Assembly (NCBI GenBank): GCA_017457865.1
Contig: JAFTGN010000029.1
Coordinates: forward strand, 1-56,338
Direction: 5' to 3'
Length of the DNA stretch: 56,338 nt
DNA from: Lachnospiraceae bacterium
Lineage (GTDB): Bacteria > Bacillota > Clostridia > Lachnospirales > Lachnospiraceae
Shown here: one piece after another, positions 33,200-43,087 of the stretch
How positions within the stretch are numbered: position 1 is the stretch's first letter
Layout: each line of letters starts with the position of its first letter
Made by a program: the position numbers and the translations under genes
The notes under the pieces: model-generated
Told to the model about the DNA's origin: nothing
Seen by the model: only the letters and a program-made list of their open reading frames with translations
Databases searched by the model: none

Positions 33200-34810
33200 A
33201 TGAGACCGGAAATTTTAACAGCAATTTTGGTAGTGGGGATTATTTTAATTTTGGCACTGGTCTTTTCCATGTGGAAGAAGGTACCACAGGATAAAGCAGC
33301 AGTGGTCACTGGTATGAAGAAGCGAATCATCACCGGTGGCGGTGGTCTGGTGGTTCCGGTATTGGAACGGATTGACTATATTTCATTGGGAAACATTCAG
33401 TTGGATGTGGTGACAGAAGAGAGTATGTCCAGCCAGGGCGTGCCCATTGCAGTAGTCGGTACAGCGGTCATCAAGGTAAAGAATGAACAGCAGTCGATTT
33501 TCAATGCCATTGAGCAGTTTACGGGAAGAAATGAAAATGCCATTGAGCAGTCCATCCGGGAAACTGCCATGAATGTACTGGAAGGTAAACTTCGTGAGAT
33601 CGTTTCTACCATGACAGTAGAGGAAATTTACCGTGATAGAGAGACTTTTTCTTCCAGAGTACAGGAAGTGGTTGGTACAGAGCTGGCAGAGATGGGTCTG
33701 GAGGTAAAGGTATTTACCATTAAAGACATCAGCGATTCCAATGGATACATTCAGGCACTTGGTGTGAAGCAGATCGTAGAAAAGAAGAAAGACGCAGAAA
33801 TTGCCAAGGCGGAGGCAGCCAGAGAGACCCAGATTGAAACTTCTAAGGCGAAACGTTCCGGTGAGCAGGCAAGATTACAAGCAGAGACTGAGATCGCAGA
33901 GGCTGCCAAGAGTAAAGCAGTGCAGGAAGCGGCATATATGCAGGAACAGCAGACTGCCAAGGCAAAAGCCGATGCTGCTTATGAGATTCAGAAGAATATC
34001 ACAGAAAAAGAAGTGGTCAGCGCCCAGATGGATGCGGAGCTGTTGCGTCAGGAGCGTCAGAAGGATATCGAGGCAGCTCAGGTGCAGATTCAGATTACCA
34101 AAGAGCAGAAGAATATCGAATTGGCACAGAAACAGGCAGAACGGCGGAAAGAAAGTCTTCGTGCAGAAGTAGTAGAACCGGCAGTGGCAGAAAAGGCAAA
34201 ACAGCAGACGGTGGCAGATGCACAGAAGTATCGGAAGATTGCAGAGGCAGAAGCAGAAGCAGAAGCCCGCAAGAAGTTTGCGGAAGCGGAGGCGGAAGCA
34301 GCCAAGTTAAAGGCGGCAGCAGAAGCCCAGGCAAAGAAGATTCAGGCCGAGGCGGAAGCAGAGGCCATCAAAAATACCGGTCTGGCAGAAGCCAATGTCA
34401 TTAGTCAACGAGGTTTGGCAGAGGCAGAAGCCATTCGTGCAAAGGGTATTGCAGAAGCAGAAGCCATGGAGAAGAAGGCAGAGGCTTATCAGAAATATAC
34501 CGGCGCTGCTGTGGCGGAAATGCTCATTCAGGTATTGCCTCAGGTGGCAGGCAGCATTGCGCAGCCGTTGTCTCAGATTGATAAGATTGTCATCATGGAT
34601 AACGGTGGAGACGGCAATGGAGTCAGCAATGTGGCAGGCAATGTGACGGGTGTCATGACACAGGTATTTGAATCGATGAAAGAAGTCACCGGCATTGATC
34701 TGCAGGATATTGTAAAAGCCCAGGGCTATGATGCAAAAGTCAACAAAAACATCACCTTAAATGCGGCTCCTGAAGTGATCGATGCAGTCACAAAAAATAA
34801 AGACAAATAA
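33200..34810 (+). CDS. floT: Flotillin/SPFH-domain protein
   Basis: A 536-aa flotillin. An N-terminal membrane anchor covers about residues 3-24, an SPFH/PHB domain about 25-195, and a very long Ala/Glu-rich coiled coil (AEAEAEAEARKKFAEAEAE type repeats) about 200-430. The C-terminus is a globular oligomerisation part. It scaffolds membrane proteins and affects fluidity. It follows the NfeD-like partner by 7 nt. RBS GGGTATG-like; the NfeD stop and this start suggest coupling. Confidence 0.93.
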   Translation: MRPEILTAILVVGIILILALVFSMWKKVPQDKAAVVTGMKKRIITGGGGLVVPVLERIDYISLGNIQLDVVTEESMSSQGVPIAVVGTAVIKVKNEQQSIFNAIEQFTGRNENAIEQSIRETAMNVLEGKLREIVSTMTVEEIYRDRETFSSRVQEVVGTELAEMGLEVKVFTIKDISDSNGYIQALGVKQIVEKKKDAEIAKAEAARETQIETSKAKRSGEQARLQAETEIAEAAKSKAVQEAAYMQEQQTAKAKADAAYEIQKNITEKEVVSAQMDAELLRQERQKDIEAAQVQIQITKEQKNIELAQKQAERRKESLRAEVVEPAVAEKAKQQTVADAQKYRKIAEAEAEAEARKKFAEAEAEAAKLKAAAEAQAKKIQAEAEAEAIKNTGLAEANVISQRGLAEAEAIRAKGIAEAEAMEKKAEAYQKYTGAAVAEMLIQVLPQVAGSIAQPLSQIDKIVIMDNGGDGNGVSNVAGNVTGVMTQVFESMKEVTGIDLQDIVKAQGYDAKVNKNITLNAAPEVIDAVTKNKDK

Positions 34811-34837
34811 ATCAGAGCAGGAAAATCCTGCTACATA

Positions 34838-34890
34838 AAAAGAACCCCTCTTTCCGCAGATGTAGATATATCATGGAAAGAGGGGTTTTG
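34838..34890. terminator. Bidirectional terminator between flotillin and mscL
   Basis: AACCCCTCTTTCC pairs with GGAAAGAGGGGTT; A and T runs flank it on both sides. The genes are convergent. Confidence 0.85.
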
Positions 34891-34911
34891 TACTGTAAGA
34901 GGGGACAACGA

Positions 34912-35352
34912 TTAGTCCACCTGAGAAGTACAATGAGGACACTTGGTTGCATCCTTTGCGATCTCGCTCTTGCAGTAAGGACACATCTTTACTGCCGGAG
35001 CAGCAGGTGCTTCTTCTGGCTTGCGCAGCTTGGCAACCAGTTTCACAAGCAGGAAGATGACAAATGCCTGCAGAATGAAGTTGATGACCTGTGTAATGAA
35101 ATCACCATATGCAAATACCGCTGCACCTGCTTCCTGTGCTTCTGCCAGTGTCTTGTAGGTACCGCCATCCAGAGGGATAAACAGATTCTGGAAATCACCT
35201 CTGACGATCAGGCTCAGAACAGGGTTGAACAGATCGGCTACCATTGCACCAACCAATGCGGAGAATGCGGCACCGATGATCATACCAACTGCCAGATCCA
35301 GCATGTTGCCCTTCACTGCGAAGTCTTTAAACTCCTGGAGAAACTTTTTCAT
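34912..35352 (-). CDS. mscL: Large-conductance mechanosensitive channel with C-terminal zinc ribbon
   Basis: A 146-aa MscL. TM1 (DLAVGMIIGAAFSALVGAMV) and TM2 (ITQVINFILQAFVIFLLVK) are intact, with the amphipathic N-terminal helix. It is an osmotic safety valve in the plasma membrane. Family members are mostly 120-140 aa. Here an Ala/Pro linker leads to CPYCKSEIAKDATKCPHC, a double C-x-x-C zinc ribbon in the cytoplasm. The ATG at 35352 has AAGGGAG upstream. Confidence 0.95.
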   Translation of the reverse strand: MKKFLQEFKDFAVKGNMLDLAVGMIIGAAFSALVGAMVADLFNPVLSLIVRGDFQNLFIPLDGGTYKTLAEAQEAGAAVFAYGDFITQVINFILQAFVIFLLVKLVAKLRKPEEAPAAPAVKMCPYCKSEIAKDATKCPHCTSQVD

Positions 35353-35492
35353 GGAACACTCCCTTCCGTACATGCAGAAGGACAAAAGTCTCTTCCGGTG
35401 TACTGTTTCAGCATATATTTACAGCCATATACCGGCAGAACCACTGTCATACAGATGGGAACATACCGGTCAGGCTGTATGTCTGTAAGAAA

Positions 35493-35521
35493 AGTATAGT
35501 CAAATTTTCAGACAATGTAAA
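35493..35521 (-). promoter_or_regulatory. Promoter of mscL
   Basis: On the minus strand, TTTACA and TATACT lie 17 nt apart. The spacer TTGTCTGAAAATTTGAC is similar to those of the promoters at 51802 and 52771. Confidence 0.7.
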
Positions 35522-35542
35522 GCTTTTTTTCAAAAATTAGTA

Positions 35543-36427
35543 TCATTTTTCAGGTGCGATCCAGTAGCCATAGCGTGCTTTAGCACCGGCATCCAGCGTA
35601 CAGATCCCTTTCTTATGGGCGAACACATCGTCATCCGTATCCCAGATGGCGGTGCCGTTCCACGGTTCGATGCAGAGGAAAGGCGCATTTTTGCCGATGG
35701 GGGACCAGAAGGCAAGGGTTTCAAAGTTTTCCGGAGTGAAACGGATGCCTTTGCCAGTTTCTTTGTGTATCAGTGACACATAAGGAGACTTTAGACCGGT
35801 GAAGATCAATGCATCGCTGTCAAACAGGGAATGGTCCAGTGGCAGGCAGTCACTGTGATCCAGATACTGTGCAGGATGGTCATGTAAGATCATTTGTTGG
35901 GCAATATTGTAAACAGGGCTGACGATGGTTTCCTCACAAGGGAATTTCAATTCATAATCTGTAAACTGTTCTCCCTCATTCATAGGACAATAAAATGCCG
36001 GATGCCCACCGATATGATAATACATGGTGTTGTTGCCGGTGTTTTCTACCTTCATCTCTACATGTAGTGCTTCTTCCGCAATAGAGAAGGTTACATACAG
36101 TGCAAATGGATAAGGGTATACCTGTAATGTGTCCTCATTTGATGTGGTGCGGAATGTGACGCTGTCCTCTGTCTGGGTAGTCACTTCAAATGGCGCATAT
36201 CGTACCACACCGTGTCTGGTAAGAGGATACATTTTTCCTTCCATCTCTGTGCCGCAGGGACGCAGATTGCTGATCATAGGAAATAGCACAGGGGAAGAAC
36301 TGCTCCAGTAGGCCGGGTTCTGGTCCCAGATATACTCCTTGTGGTCTGCGTCCTGAAAAGAAATGAGCTGGGCACCCACAGAATCAATGGCGGCCACAGC
36401 TTTGCTGCCTCGAATACGAATGATCAT
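35543..36427 (-). CDS. Aldose 1-epimerase (LacX/GalM-like)
   Basis: A 294-aa mutarotase-superfamily protein. The HIGGHPAFYCP motif (catalytic His region) and the conserved glutamate in the C-terminal CIEPWNG are visible. The substrate is probably an aldohexose or its phosphate. The ATG at 36427 has GAAAGGAG. Reading further upstream enters the R1 repeat, so longer starts are artefacts. It stands alone, convergent with nothing, and its promoter region lies inside or beside R1 copy b. Confidence 0.9.
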   Translation of the reverse strand: MIIRIRGSKAVAAIDSVGAQLISFQDADHKEYIWDQNPAYWSSSSPVLFPMISNLRPCGTEMEGKMYPLTRHGVVRYAPFEVTTQTEDSVTFRTTSNEDTLQVYPYPFALYVTFSIAEEALHVEMKVENTGNNTMYYHIGGHPAFYCPMNEGEQFTDYELKFPCEETIVSPVYNIAQQMILHDHPAQYLDHSDCLPLDHSLFDSDALIFTGLKSPYVSLIHKETGKGIRFTPENFETLAFWSPIGKNAPFLCIEPWNGTAIWDTDDDVFAHKKGICTLDAGAKARYGYWIAPEK

Positions 36428-36452
36428 AAAACTCCTTTCTGGGGGATATGCA

Positions 36453-36678
36453 GGCAATGGCGAAACTGATTTACACTTTGAAGGTGATGTCTGCGTACAT
36501 AGCATATCTTTCAAAGGCACGCTCCCGCTTCGTGTAGAATGCAGCGGTACTAATGTTTTTATCGTAAATGCAAAGCATTCACTCAAAAACAAAGTACCGG
36601 CTTCTACAAGAGCCTTTTCAAGATATGTCTGCCTCCCTTGCCATCACATATACTGTTTGAAACAGTTTCGCCATTGTC
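36453..36678 (+). repeat. R1 dispersed repeat, copy b
   Basis: About 226 nt. Perfect 14-bp inverted ends, CAATGGCGAAACTG (36455-36468) and CAGTTTCGCCATTG (36663-36676). It shares with copy a the blocks AAGGCACGCTCCCGCTTCG, GCAGCGGTACTAATGTTTT and CCGGCTTCTACAAGAGCC. It lies between divergent genes. Confidence 0.88.
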
Positions 36679-36913
36679 ATGGCTATATATATACGGTTAT
36701 CCCCCTTTCGATGGGGGTGAAAAATATCCTCCACCGAATGATAGTATATCGAAATGATCTTCCTTTTTAGTATAGCAGAATGTACAGGAAAAGACCATAG
36801 GCTTCTGAGTGGATATTACTGCAAGTTTTTTCTTTTTCATTCTTTTTTTATGGTGTAGAATGTGCTACTATAAATTTGTATGGACTTTGAAAGGAGATTG
36901 ACAGGAGGGACAA
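36679..36913 (+). other. Intergenic region upstream of the AI-2E-family gene
   Basis: No gene is seen. It contains a short hairpin, CCCCC-TTTCGAT-GGGGG (36701-36717), T-rich stretches, and a TATAAA (about 36871) that may be a -10 box. An ACAGGAGGG ribosome binding site ends it. Confidence 0.4.
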
Positions 36914-38188
36914 ATGCGTAAGGAAGAAAAGCAAAAATTTTTTTTACAAGTGGGTGTGATCGTCACCGGAATTCTGGTGTTTCTCGTGATCTGGCGGTTT
37001 GACACAGTGATTGGACTGGTGAAAGCCGGACTGCACATTTTGCAGCCCATTTTGATTGGCGTGGTGCTGGCGTATTTATTGTATCCTATGGTGCGCTGGT
37101 TTCGAAGCGTATTTGAGAAATATCTGCCCCGGATCATACGGAAAGAAAACACTGTGGAATCGGTCAGTAATTTGCTGAGCATTGTCATTGTATTTTGTAT
37201 GGTATCGGTTTGTGTCTATTGGCTGGGACGGATGGTGTTACCGGAACTGGTCAGTAATATCATTGTGGCAGTGAACCAGGTGCCCAGACAGCTGCGGACG
37301 TTAGTGGCATATGCCACAGAAAAATTACAGGCCAATCAGGCCAGTTATGAAAGACTTTATAAATATATTACACAGTTGCAGGACGTGCTGCAAAACTGGT
37401 TACAGAATAATTTCCTGCGTCAGGTCAACACATTGCTTACTTCGGTTTCTACCGGAATTTTTGGCGCCATTTCTCTGTTCAGTAATCTGATCATCGGCAT
37501 CATTGTGGCATTGTATGCCCTGTCTAGTGCCAGAACCTTTAAACGGCAGTTAAAGAAGCTGATTTATGCGGTGCTCCCGGAACAGAAAGTACCCATGACC
37601 ATTCAGGTGCTGCGCCAGAGCAATGCCATTTTCAGTGGATTTATTTCCGGAAAAGTCATTGACGGAATCATCATCGGAATTCTTTGCTTTGTGTTTATGC
37701 AGATCTTAGAAATGCCGTATACTGCTTTGATCAGTGTGATTGTAGGAGTTACCAATATCATTCCGTTTTTCGGCCCTTATATTGGCGGAGTCATCGGTAC
37801 CATATTGTTGTTGCTTGTTTCTCCAAAAGATGGTCTGATTTTCATTCTGTTTATTCTGGTGCTGCAGCAGGTAGACGGCAATATCATTGGTCCGGCGATT
37901 TTAGGAGATTCTACCGGACTGACTCCGTTTTGGGTGATTTTTGCCATTTTGGTAGGCGGCGGTATTTTCGGTGTGGCAGGTATGATTTTGGGCGTACCGA
38001 CACTGGGTGTGATTTATTATGTGGTCAGTCTGACGATCAATCGGAAGTTGGAAAAGAAGGGCATTCCCATGTATATTTTTGGGAAACCCAAAGAGGAGAA
38101 AGAACGGAGAACGGTCAGACTTAGATTATCTGCTTTGGGCAGGAAACTGACCACTCCGAAAAAGAAACAAGATCAGGATAAACAATAA
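36914..38188 (+). CDS. AI-2E family transporter (PerM/TqsA-like)
   Basis: A 424-aa polytopic membrane protein. Two N-terminal TM helices are followed by a ~120-residue amphipathic region with a soluble segment at about 110-190, then about five more TM segments containing the family motif FFGPYIGGVIGT and a Gly-rich VGGGIFGVAGMILGVP stretch. The C-terminal tail is highly basic. Members export autoinducer-2 or exchange Na+/H+; the substrate here is unknown. A strong RBS (ACAGGAGGG) supports the start. It precedes the peptidase gene by 43 nt. Confidence 0.9.
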   Translation: MRKEEKQKFFLQVGVIVTGILVFLVIWRFDTVIGLVKAGLHILQPILIGVVLAYLLYPMVRWFRSVFEKYLPRIIRKENTVESVSNLLSIVIVFCMVSVCVYWLGRMVLPELVSNIIVAVNQVPRQLRTLVAYATEKLQANQASYERLYKYITQLQDVLQNWLQNNFLRQVNTLLTSVSTGIFGAISLFSNLIIGIIVALYALSSARTFKRQLKKLIYAVLPEQKVPMTIQVLRQSNAIFSGFISGKVIDGIIIGILCFVFMQILEMPYTALISVIVGVTNIIPFFGPYIGGVIGTILLLLVSPKDGLIFILFILVLQQVDGNIIGPAILGDSTGLTPFWVIFAILVGGGIFGVAGMILGVPTLGVIYYVVSLTINRKLEKKGIPMYIFGKPKEEKERRTVRLRLSALGRKLTTPKKKQDQDKQ

Positions 38189-38231
38189 AAAGAACAAAAG
38201 GTAAGGTCAGATAGGAAAGGATCAAACAGCA

Positions 38232-39554
38232 ATGGAAATGAATCGCAAACCGGCAGAAACACTTTCTGCCCTCAGCAAAATCTGTGTGTCACCCTATCAT
38301 ATGGTGGCAGAGGCCAAAAGACAGCTGGCAGAGAAAGGGTATCAGGAACTGTCTCTCACAGAAGAATGGCACCTGGAACCAGGACAGTGTTATATGTTAG
38401 ATGTGTATCAGACTACCTGCATTGCCTTTCGGGTGAATCCGGCATTTGCACCGGGACAGCAGTTTCGTCTGGCATCTGCCCACACGGACTGGCCCTGTCT
38501 GCGGATCAAACCCATGCCGGCACAGGAAGCAGCCGGATGCAGGCGGTTAAATGTAGAAGTGTATGGAGGCCCCATTTACAGCAGCTGGTTTGACAGGCCT
38601 CTGTCTATTGCGGGAAAAGTGACCTGTAAAGGGGAAACACCTTTCAAACCGGTATGGAAGCTGGTGGATTTTGGGTGGCCTGTGGTATATCTTCCCAATT
38701 TGGCCATTCACATGAACAGAGAGGCAAACAGCGGCTATGCCTACAATCCCCAGATTGACCTGCTGCCCATTGCAGGATTGGCAGATGATGCAGAGAAAGC
38801 AGAAGGGGACTGGTTCTTACAGATGCTTTCGGCAGAGGTGGGTGTGCCGGCAGAAGATATTTTGGGGTATGATTTGTACATATATGTACAGGAAGAAGGG
38901 GAATTTGTAGGAAACAGAGGAGAATTGCTTTCTGCGCCGCGAATTGACAACCTGACTTCCTGTGCATCCTGCCTGATCGGATTGTTGGACAGTTACAGAC
39001 AGGATGGACTGGATATGATCGTATTGTTTGACAATGAGGAATGTGGTTCCAAAAGCAAGCAGGGTGCAGATTCGGCACTTCTGCCGATGGTACTGGAAAA
39101 GATCGGAGAAGGACTGTCTCTCACCAGACAGCAGCAGTTGAATTTGATCTTTGGTGGAATTGGATTGTCCGTAGATGTGGCCCATGCCAAGCATCCCAAC
39201 CATTCGGAAAAAGCAGACCCTACCACAGATGTGACACTCTCTCCCTCTGTGGTAGTGAAGTTAGAGTCCAACCAGCGGTATGCCACGGACAGTATGGCTG
39301 CCGGGGTGGTAGACGGACTTTGCAGACAATACGGCATTCCCGTGACCCATTTCAGCAACCGCTCAGATGTGAGAGGGGGCAGCACATTGGGATCACTGGT
39401 CTCTTCCTGGCTGCCCATGGCCACAGTAGACATTGGGGTGCCCATTCTGGCCATGCATTCAGCCAGAGAACTGATGGCTGTAGAGAGTCAGCATTGTATG
39501 GATTGGCTACTTTCTATATTTTTTTCTTGCGTTATAGAAAAAGCACGTATATAA
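38232..39554 (+). CDS. M18-family aminopeptidase
   Basis: A 440-aa dinuclear-metal aminopeptidase. Visible are HTDWPCLRIKP (first metal His), the DNEECGSKSKQGADS motif (catalytic Glu and metal ligand Asp) and the C-terminal MHSARELMAV metal His. The length is typical of M18 enzymes that favour acidic or neutral N-terminal residues. It is cytoplasmic. It follows the AI-2E gene on the same strand; GAAAGGA precedes the ATG. No terminator is seen before the next gene, 113 nt later. Confidence 0.93.
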   Translation: MEMNRKPAETLSALSKICVSPYHMVAEAKRQLAEKGYQELSLTEEWHLEPGQCYMLDVYQTTCIAFRVNPAFAPGQQFRLASAHTDWPCLRIKPMPAQEAAGCRRLNVEVYGGPIYSSWFDRPLSIAGKVTCKGETPFKPVWKLVDFGWPVVYLPNLAIHMNREANSGYAYNPQIDLLPIAGLADDAEKAEGDWFLQMLSAEVGVPAEDILGYDLYIYVQEEGEFVGNRGELLSAPRIDNLTSCASCLIGLLDSYRQDGLDMIVLFDNEECGSKSKQGADSALLPMVLEKIGEGLSLTRQQQLNLIFGGIGLSVDVAHAKHPNHSEKADPTTDVTLSPSVVVKLESNQRYATDSMAAGVVDGLCRQYGIPVTHFSNRSDVRGGSTLGSLVSSWLPMATVDIGVPILAMHSARELMAVESQHCMDWLLSIFFSCVIEKARI

Positions 39555-39667
39555 TAGAACTGGATAACTGTCCCTTCTGCGAACAAAATCCCACTCGGAT
39601 GTATATTCGGGAGTTAGTAGCAGGAGTTTTTGACTGTTATTAGATTTACATTGCAGGAGGAATACTT

Positions 39668-41956
39668 ATGATTCAGTTATTTCAAAATGGTGCTTATCTG
39701 TTAAACGGAACAGAGCTGGTGGAAGATACTCCGGAAGCAGCTGCGATTCTGGCATCCAAGGTGGCAGAGGTTCCGTCTAAGGAAGAGGCATCCAAAAATA
39801 CCATGGCATATGGCATTTTAGAAGCACACAATACATCCGGCAATATGGAGAGGCTGCAGATTAAATTTGACCGTTTGACTTCTCATGACATTACATTTGT
39901 TGGAATTATTCAGACAGCACGTGCCAGCGGCCTGGAAAAATTTCCGGTACCTTATGTACTGACCAACTGTCACAACAGCTTATGTGCAGTAGGCGGTACC
40001 ATCAATGAGGATGACCATATGTTTGGTTTGTCCTGTGCAAAGAAATACGGCGGCATTTATGTACCACCGCATCAGGCAGTCATCCACCAGTTTGCAAGAG
40101 AAATGCTGGCAGGATGTGGCAAGATGATCTTAGGCTCTGACAGCCATACCCGTTATGGTGCCCTGGGTACTATGGCATGCGGTGAGGGCGGTCCGGAGAT
40201 CGTAAAACAGCTTCTGTCTAAGACATATGACATCAACATGCCAGGCGTAGTGGCCATCTATCTGACCGGTAAGCCGGAAAAGGGTGTAGGTCCCCAGGAT
40301 ATTGCCCTGTCCATCATCGGTGCGGTATTTGCAAACGGTTATGTGAAGAATAAAGTCATGGAGTTCGTAGGACCAGGTGTGGCAAACTTAAGCGTGGATA
40401 CCCGTATCGGCATCGATGTGATGACCACAGAGACCACCTGTCTGTCTTCTATCTGGGTGACAGATGATCAGGTGAAGGATTTCTATGACATGCACGGCAG
40501 ACCGGAAGAGTACAAGGAACTGAATCCGGGTGCAGTGACCTACTATGACGGTGTGGTATATGTAGATTTGTCTCAGATCAAGCCAACCATCGCTATGCCA
40601 TTCCATCCAAGCAATACTTATACCATCGAAGAGTTAAACGCAAATCTGGAAGACATTCTGGCAGATGTAGAGAAGAAGGCGCTGGTCAGCTTAGACGGCA
40701 AGATTCCGTTTACACTGCGGGATAAGATCCGCAACGGCAGACTGTATGTAGAACAGGGTGTCATTGCAGGCTGTGCAGGCGGTGGATTTGAGAACCTGTG
40801 TGACGCAGCGGATATTCTGGCAGGCCAGAACATCGGTGCAGATGCGTTCTCCTTAAGCGTATATCCGGCATCCCAGCCCATTTTCATGGAACTGGTGAAG
40901 AACGGCGCCATTACCAAGTTTATGGCAGCAGGTGCTACCGTGCGTACTGCATTCTGCGGTCCATGCTTTGGCGCAGGTGATGTACCGGCGAATAAGGGAT
41001 TGAGTATCAGACACTCTACCCGTAACTTCCCGAACCGTGAAGGTTCCAAGATCACCAACGGACAGATCGCTTCCGTTGCATTGATGGATGCACGTTCCAT
41101 TGCCGCAACTGCAGCCAATAAGGGATATCTGACTGCTGCAACCGACATCGATGTGAACTTCACAAAGCCGAAATATTTCTTTGACAGTTCCATCTATGCA
41201 AACCGTGTATACAATGGCGTAGGAAAGGCAGATCCTTCTGTAGACATCCAGTTTGGTCCAAACATTGTAGACTGGCCGGAGATGATCGCACTGACCGATG
41301 ACATCATGCTGAAAGTGGTATCTGAGATCCACGATCCGGTGACCACTACAGATGAGTTGATTCCATCCGGTGAGACATCTTCCTATCGTTCCAATCCGCT
41401 GGGTCTGGCAGAGTTTACCCTGTCCAGAAAAGATCCGGCTTATGTGGGACGTGCCAAGGCAGTACAGGTACAGGAAAAGAAGCGTCAGAATGGAGAATGC
41501 CCATTAGAAGGTGACGAAGGCCTGAAGGCTGCATTTGATGCAGTGAAGGCACAGTTCCCGGATGTGAAGGCTTCCAATACCGGCATCGGTACCACCATTT
41601 ACGCCACCAAGCCAGGTGACGGTTCTGCCAGAGAGCAGGCAGCTTCCTGTCAGAGAGTGCTGGGCGGTATGGCAAACATTGCCAGAGAATATGCCACCAA
41701 GCGGTATCGCTCCAACCTGATCAACTGGGGTATGCTTCCATTCCTGATCGAGGAAGAGGAACTGCCATTTGCAAATCTGGATTACATCTTCGTACCAGGT
41801 ATCCGCAAGGCAGTGGCAGAGAAGGCACCGGTGATCAAGGCTTACGCCATCAAGGATGGTGCATTAAAGGCATTTGATCTGAAGATTGGCGAGTTGACCG
41901 ATGATGAAAGACAGATCATCTTAGACGGATGTCTGATCAATTTCTATAGACACTAA
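39668..41956 (+). CDS. Aconitase-superfamily hydratase (YbhJ-like)
   Basis: A 762-aa protein of the aconitase superfamily with swivelling C-terminal domain ([21 protein letters not shown]). Cluster-region cysteines appear in TNCHNSLC and [12 protein letters not shown], but the spacing differs from AcnA/AcnB. It resembles the YbhJ-type hydratases common in Clostridia, whose substrate is not established. Codon use is that of a well-expressed gene. GCAGGAGG precedes the ATG; a strong terminator follows. Confidence 0.9.
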   Translation: MIQLFQNGAYLLNGTELVEDTPEAAAILASKVAEVPSKEEASKNTMAYGILEAHNTSGNMERLQIKFDRLTSHDITFVGIIQTARASGLEKFPVPYVLTNCHNSLCAVGGTINEDDHMFGLSCAKKYGGIYVPPHQAVIHQFAREMLAGCGKMILGSDSHTRYGALGTMACGEGGPEIVKQLLSKTYDINMPGVVAIYLTGKPEKGVGPQDIALSIIGAVFANGYVKNKVMEFVGPGVANLSVDTRIGIDVMTTETTCLSSIWVTDDQVKDFYDMHGRPEEYKELNPGAVTYYDGVVYVDLSQIKPTIAMPFHPSNTYTIEELNANLEDILADVEKKALVSLDGKIPFTLRDKIRNGRLYVEQGVIAGCAGGGFENLCDAADILAGQNIGADAFSLSVYPASQPIFMELVKNGAITKFMAAGATVRTAFCGPCFGAGDVPANKGLSIRHSTRNFPNREGSKITNGQIASVALMDARSIAATAANKGYLTAATDIDVNFTKPKYFFDSSIYANRVYNGVGKADPSVDIQFGPNIVDWPEMIALTDDIMLKVVSEIHDPVTTTDELIPSGETSSYRSNPLGLAEFTLSRKDPAYVGRAKAVQVQEKKRQNGECPLEGDEGLKAAFDAVKAQFPDVKASNTGIGTTIYATKPGDGSAREQAASCQRVLGGMANIAREYATKRYRSNLINWGMLPFLIEEEELPFANLDYIFVPGIRKAVAEKAPVIKAYAIKDGALKAFDLKIGELTDDERQIILDGCLINFYRH

Positions 41957-41980
41957 GTATTAATATTTTGATTATAAAAC

Positions 41981-42029
41981 GACAAAAAGCCTATCGTATG
42001 AGTTTGACTGATACGATAGGCTTTTTGTC
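41981..42029 (+). terminator. Terminator after the hydratase
   Basis: AAAGCCTATCGTAT pairs with ATACGATAGGCTTT, followed by a T-run. The stem is perfect over 14 bp. Confidence 0.88.
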
Positions 42030-42147
42030 ATATTTTTCCTATTTCCATCATATATTGCATAGAGAACAAAGTGGACTTGCTGTCAGAACAAAGTGATTTG
42101 CCTGGCATCATCGGAATTGGGTAATAGAAAGAAGATGGAGGGAATGC

Positions 42148-42366
42148 ATGAAGGGAAGCAGGAACATGACAGGAATGGGAGAACACCAGAGGTTGTTGTT
42201 AGAAGTGCGTCAAACAAGAGAGGAATTGCAGCGGGTTTATCAGCAATTGTCTTTTGTAACAGAGCCGGAAATGATTGATGCCACCATTTATGAGTTAAAT
42301 GCGGTGCAGAAGCGGTACGAGTATTTGGTATGCATGATCAAACAAAAACAGATGGTTAAAAAATAA
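42148..42366 (+). CDS. DUF2508 (YaaL-like) protein
   Basis: A 72-aa charged helical protein. The conserved core FVTEPEMIDATIYELNAVQK followed by RYEYL identifies the DUF2508/YaaL group, whose function is unknown. The GGAGGG site fits the ATG at 42148; ATG 42169 is an alternative. It precedes the Tad locus but is separated from it by its own promoter at 42387. Confidence 0.8.
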   Translation: MKGSRNMTGMGEHQRLLLEVRQTREELQRVYQQLSFVTEPEMIDATIYELNAVQKRYEYLVCMIKQKQMVKK

Positions 42367-42386
42367 AGATAATAGCGAAAAAATGC

Positions 42387-42414
42387 TTGACATTTACATA
42401 AAACAGAGTAAAAT
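42387..42414 (+). promoter_or_regulatory. Promoter of the Tad pilus operon
   Basis: TTGACA (42387-42392) and TAAAAT (42409-42414) with 16-nt spacing, just downstream of the DUF2508 stop and before the prepilin peptidase gene. Confidence 0.65.
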
Positions 42415-42554
42415 AGTTCACATAACAGATTGACATAAATGTATGAAAATCTGTTGAAATTACAGATCTGTCAGGAGATGGGATCCATGTGGTCAGCAGC
42501 TGCGGTCTTGCCAGAAAGAAATCGTGCTTGAGAAAACAGGGAGTGAGTGGGAAG

Positions 42555-43076
42555 ATGCAGGCATTTTGTAATGGAGCATTGTTGTATGGATTTTTGGCTA
42601 TGGCTGCCTATACAGATGGAAAGAAGGGGGTGATTCCTGTCTGGTTGACAGGAGGCGCGTTTGGATTGGGGTTGTGTCTGTCATGGTGGGACGGATGGTC
42701 AGGCACTGTCGGGTATCTGGTGCGCTTCCTTTTATTTGCAGCACCATTTTTTCTGCTTTGGCTTTGCAGGATGATGGGGAGTGCAGATTGGAAACTGTTT
42801 GGCATCATTGGTGCGGTTCGTGGTGGGATGCCGGCAGTTTCTATCATATTCTGTACCCTGTTATTTGCCGGTGTATTTGCACTGGTGAAGATGCTGATAA
42901 CCGGCAGACTGCAAAAGCGGATGCAGCTGTTTGTCTGGTATTGTAAGCGGTGTATGGCAGGACGTGTGTGGTACCAGTATCCGGCAGTTTTAAGACAGGA
43001 GGATACCATTCATCTGGGGATATTTGCGCTGATTGGAGCAGTGGCAGCAGGTATTGCGGCATGGTGGATGGGGTAA
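42555..43076 (+). CDS. tadV: Prepilin peptidase-like protein (CpaA/TadV)
   Basis: A 173-aa polytopic A24-family aspartyl protease expected to process the Flp pilin and TadE-like proteins at their hydrophobic N-termini. The first Asp is in AAYTDGKKGVIP. The second motif reads GSADWKLFG, where the usual GxGD has Ala for Gly. Five to six hydrophobic segments are present. A GTG start at 42489 would add 22 polar residues; I prefer the ATG at 42555, which starts just before TM1. It is first in the Tad operon. Confidence 0.8.
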   Translation: MQAFCNGALLYGFLAMAAYTDGKKGVIPVWLTGGAFGLGLCLSWWDGWSGTVGYLVRFLLFAAPFFLLWLCRMMGSADWKLFGIIGAVRGGMPAVSIIFCTLLFAGVFALVKMLITGRLQKRMQLFVWYCKRCMAGRVWYQYPAVLRQEDTIHLGIFALIGAVAAGIAAWWMG

Positions 43077-43087
43077 AGAGGAGAAGG

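Noticed and set aside
33397-34334. Ala/Ser-rich minus-strand frames in the flotillin gene
   Set aside because: They mirror the Ala/Glu codon repeats of the flotillin coiled coil.
35543-36592. Longer epimerase starting at 36592
   Set aside because: The additional 55 residues are translated R1 repeat; the ATG at 36427 has a proper AAAGGAG site and the family-like start.
36363-36770. Plus-strand frame of 135 aa over R1b
   Set aside because: It runs antisense through the epimerase start and the whole R1b repeat and has no RBS.
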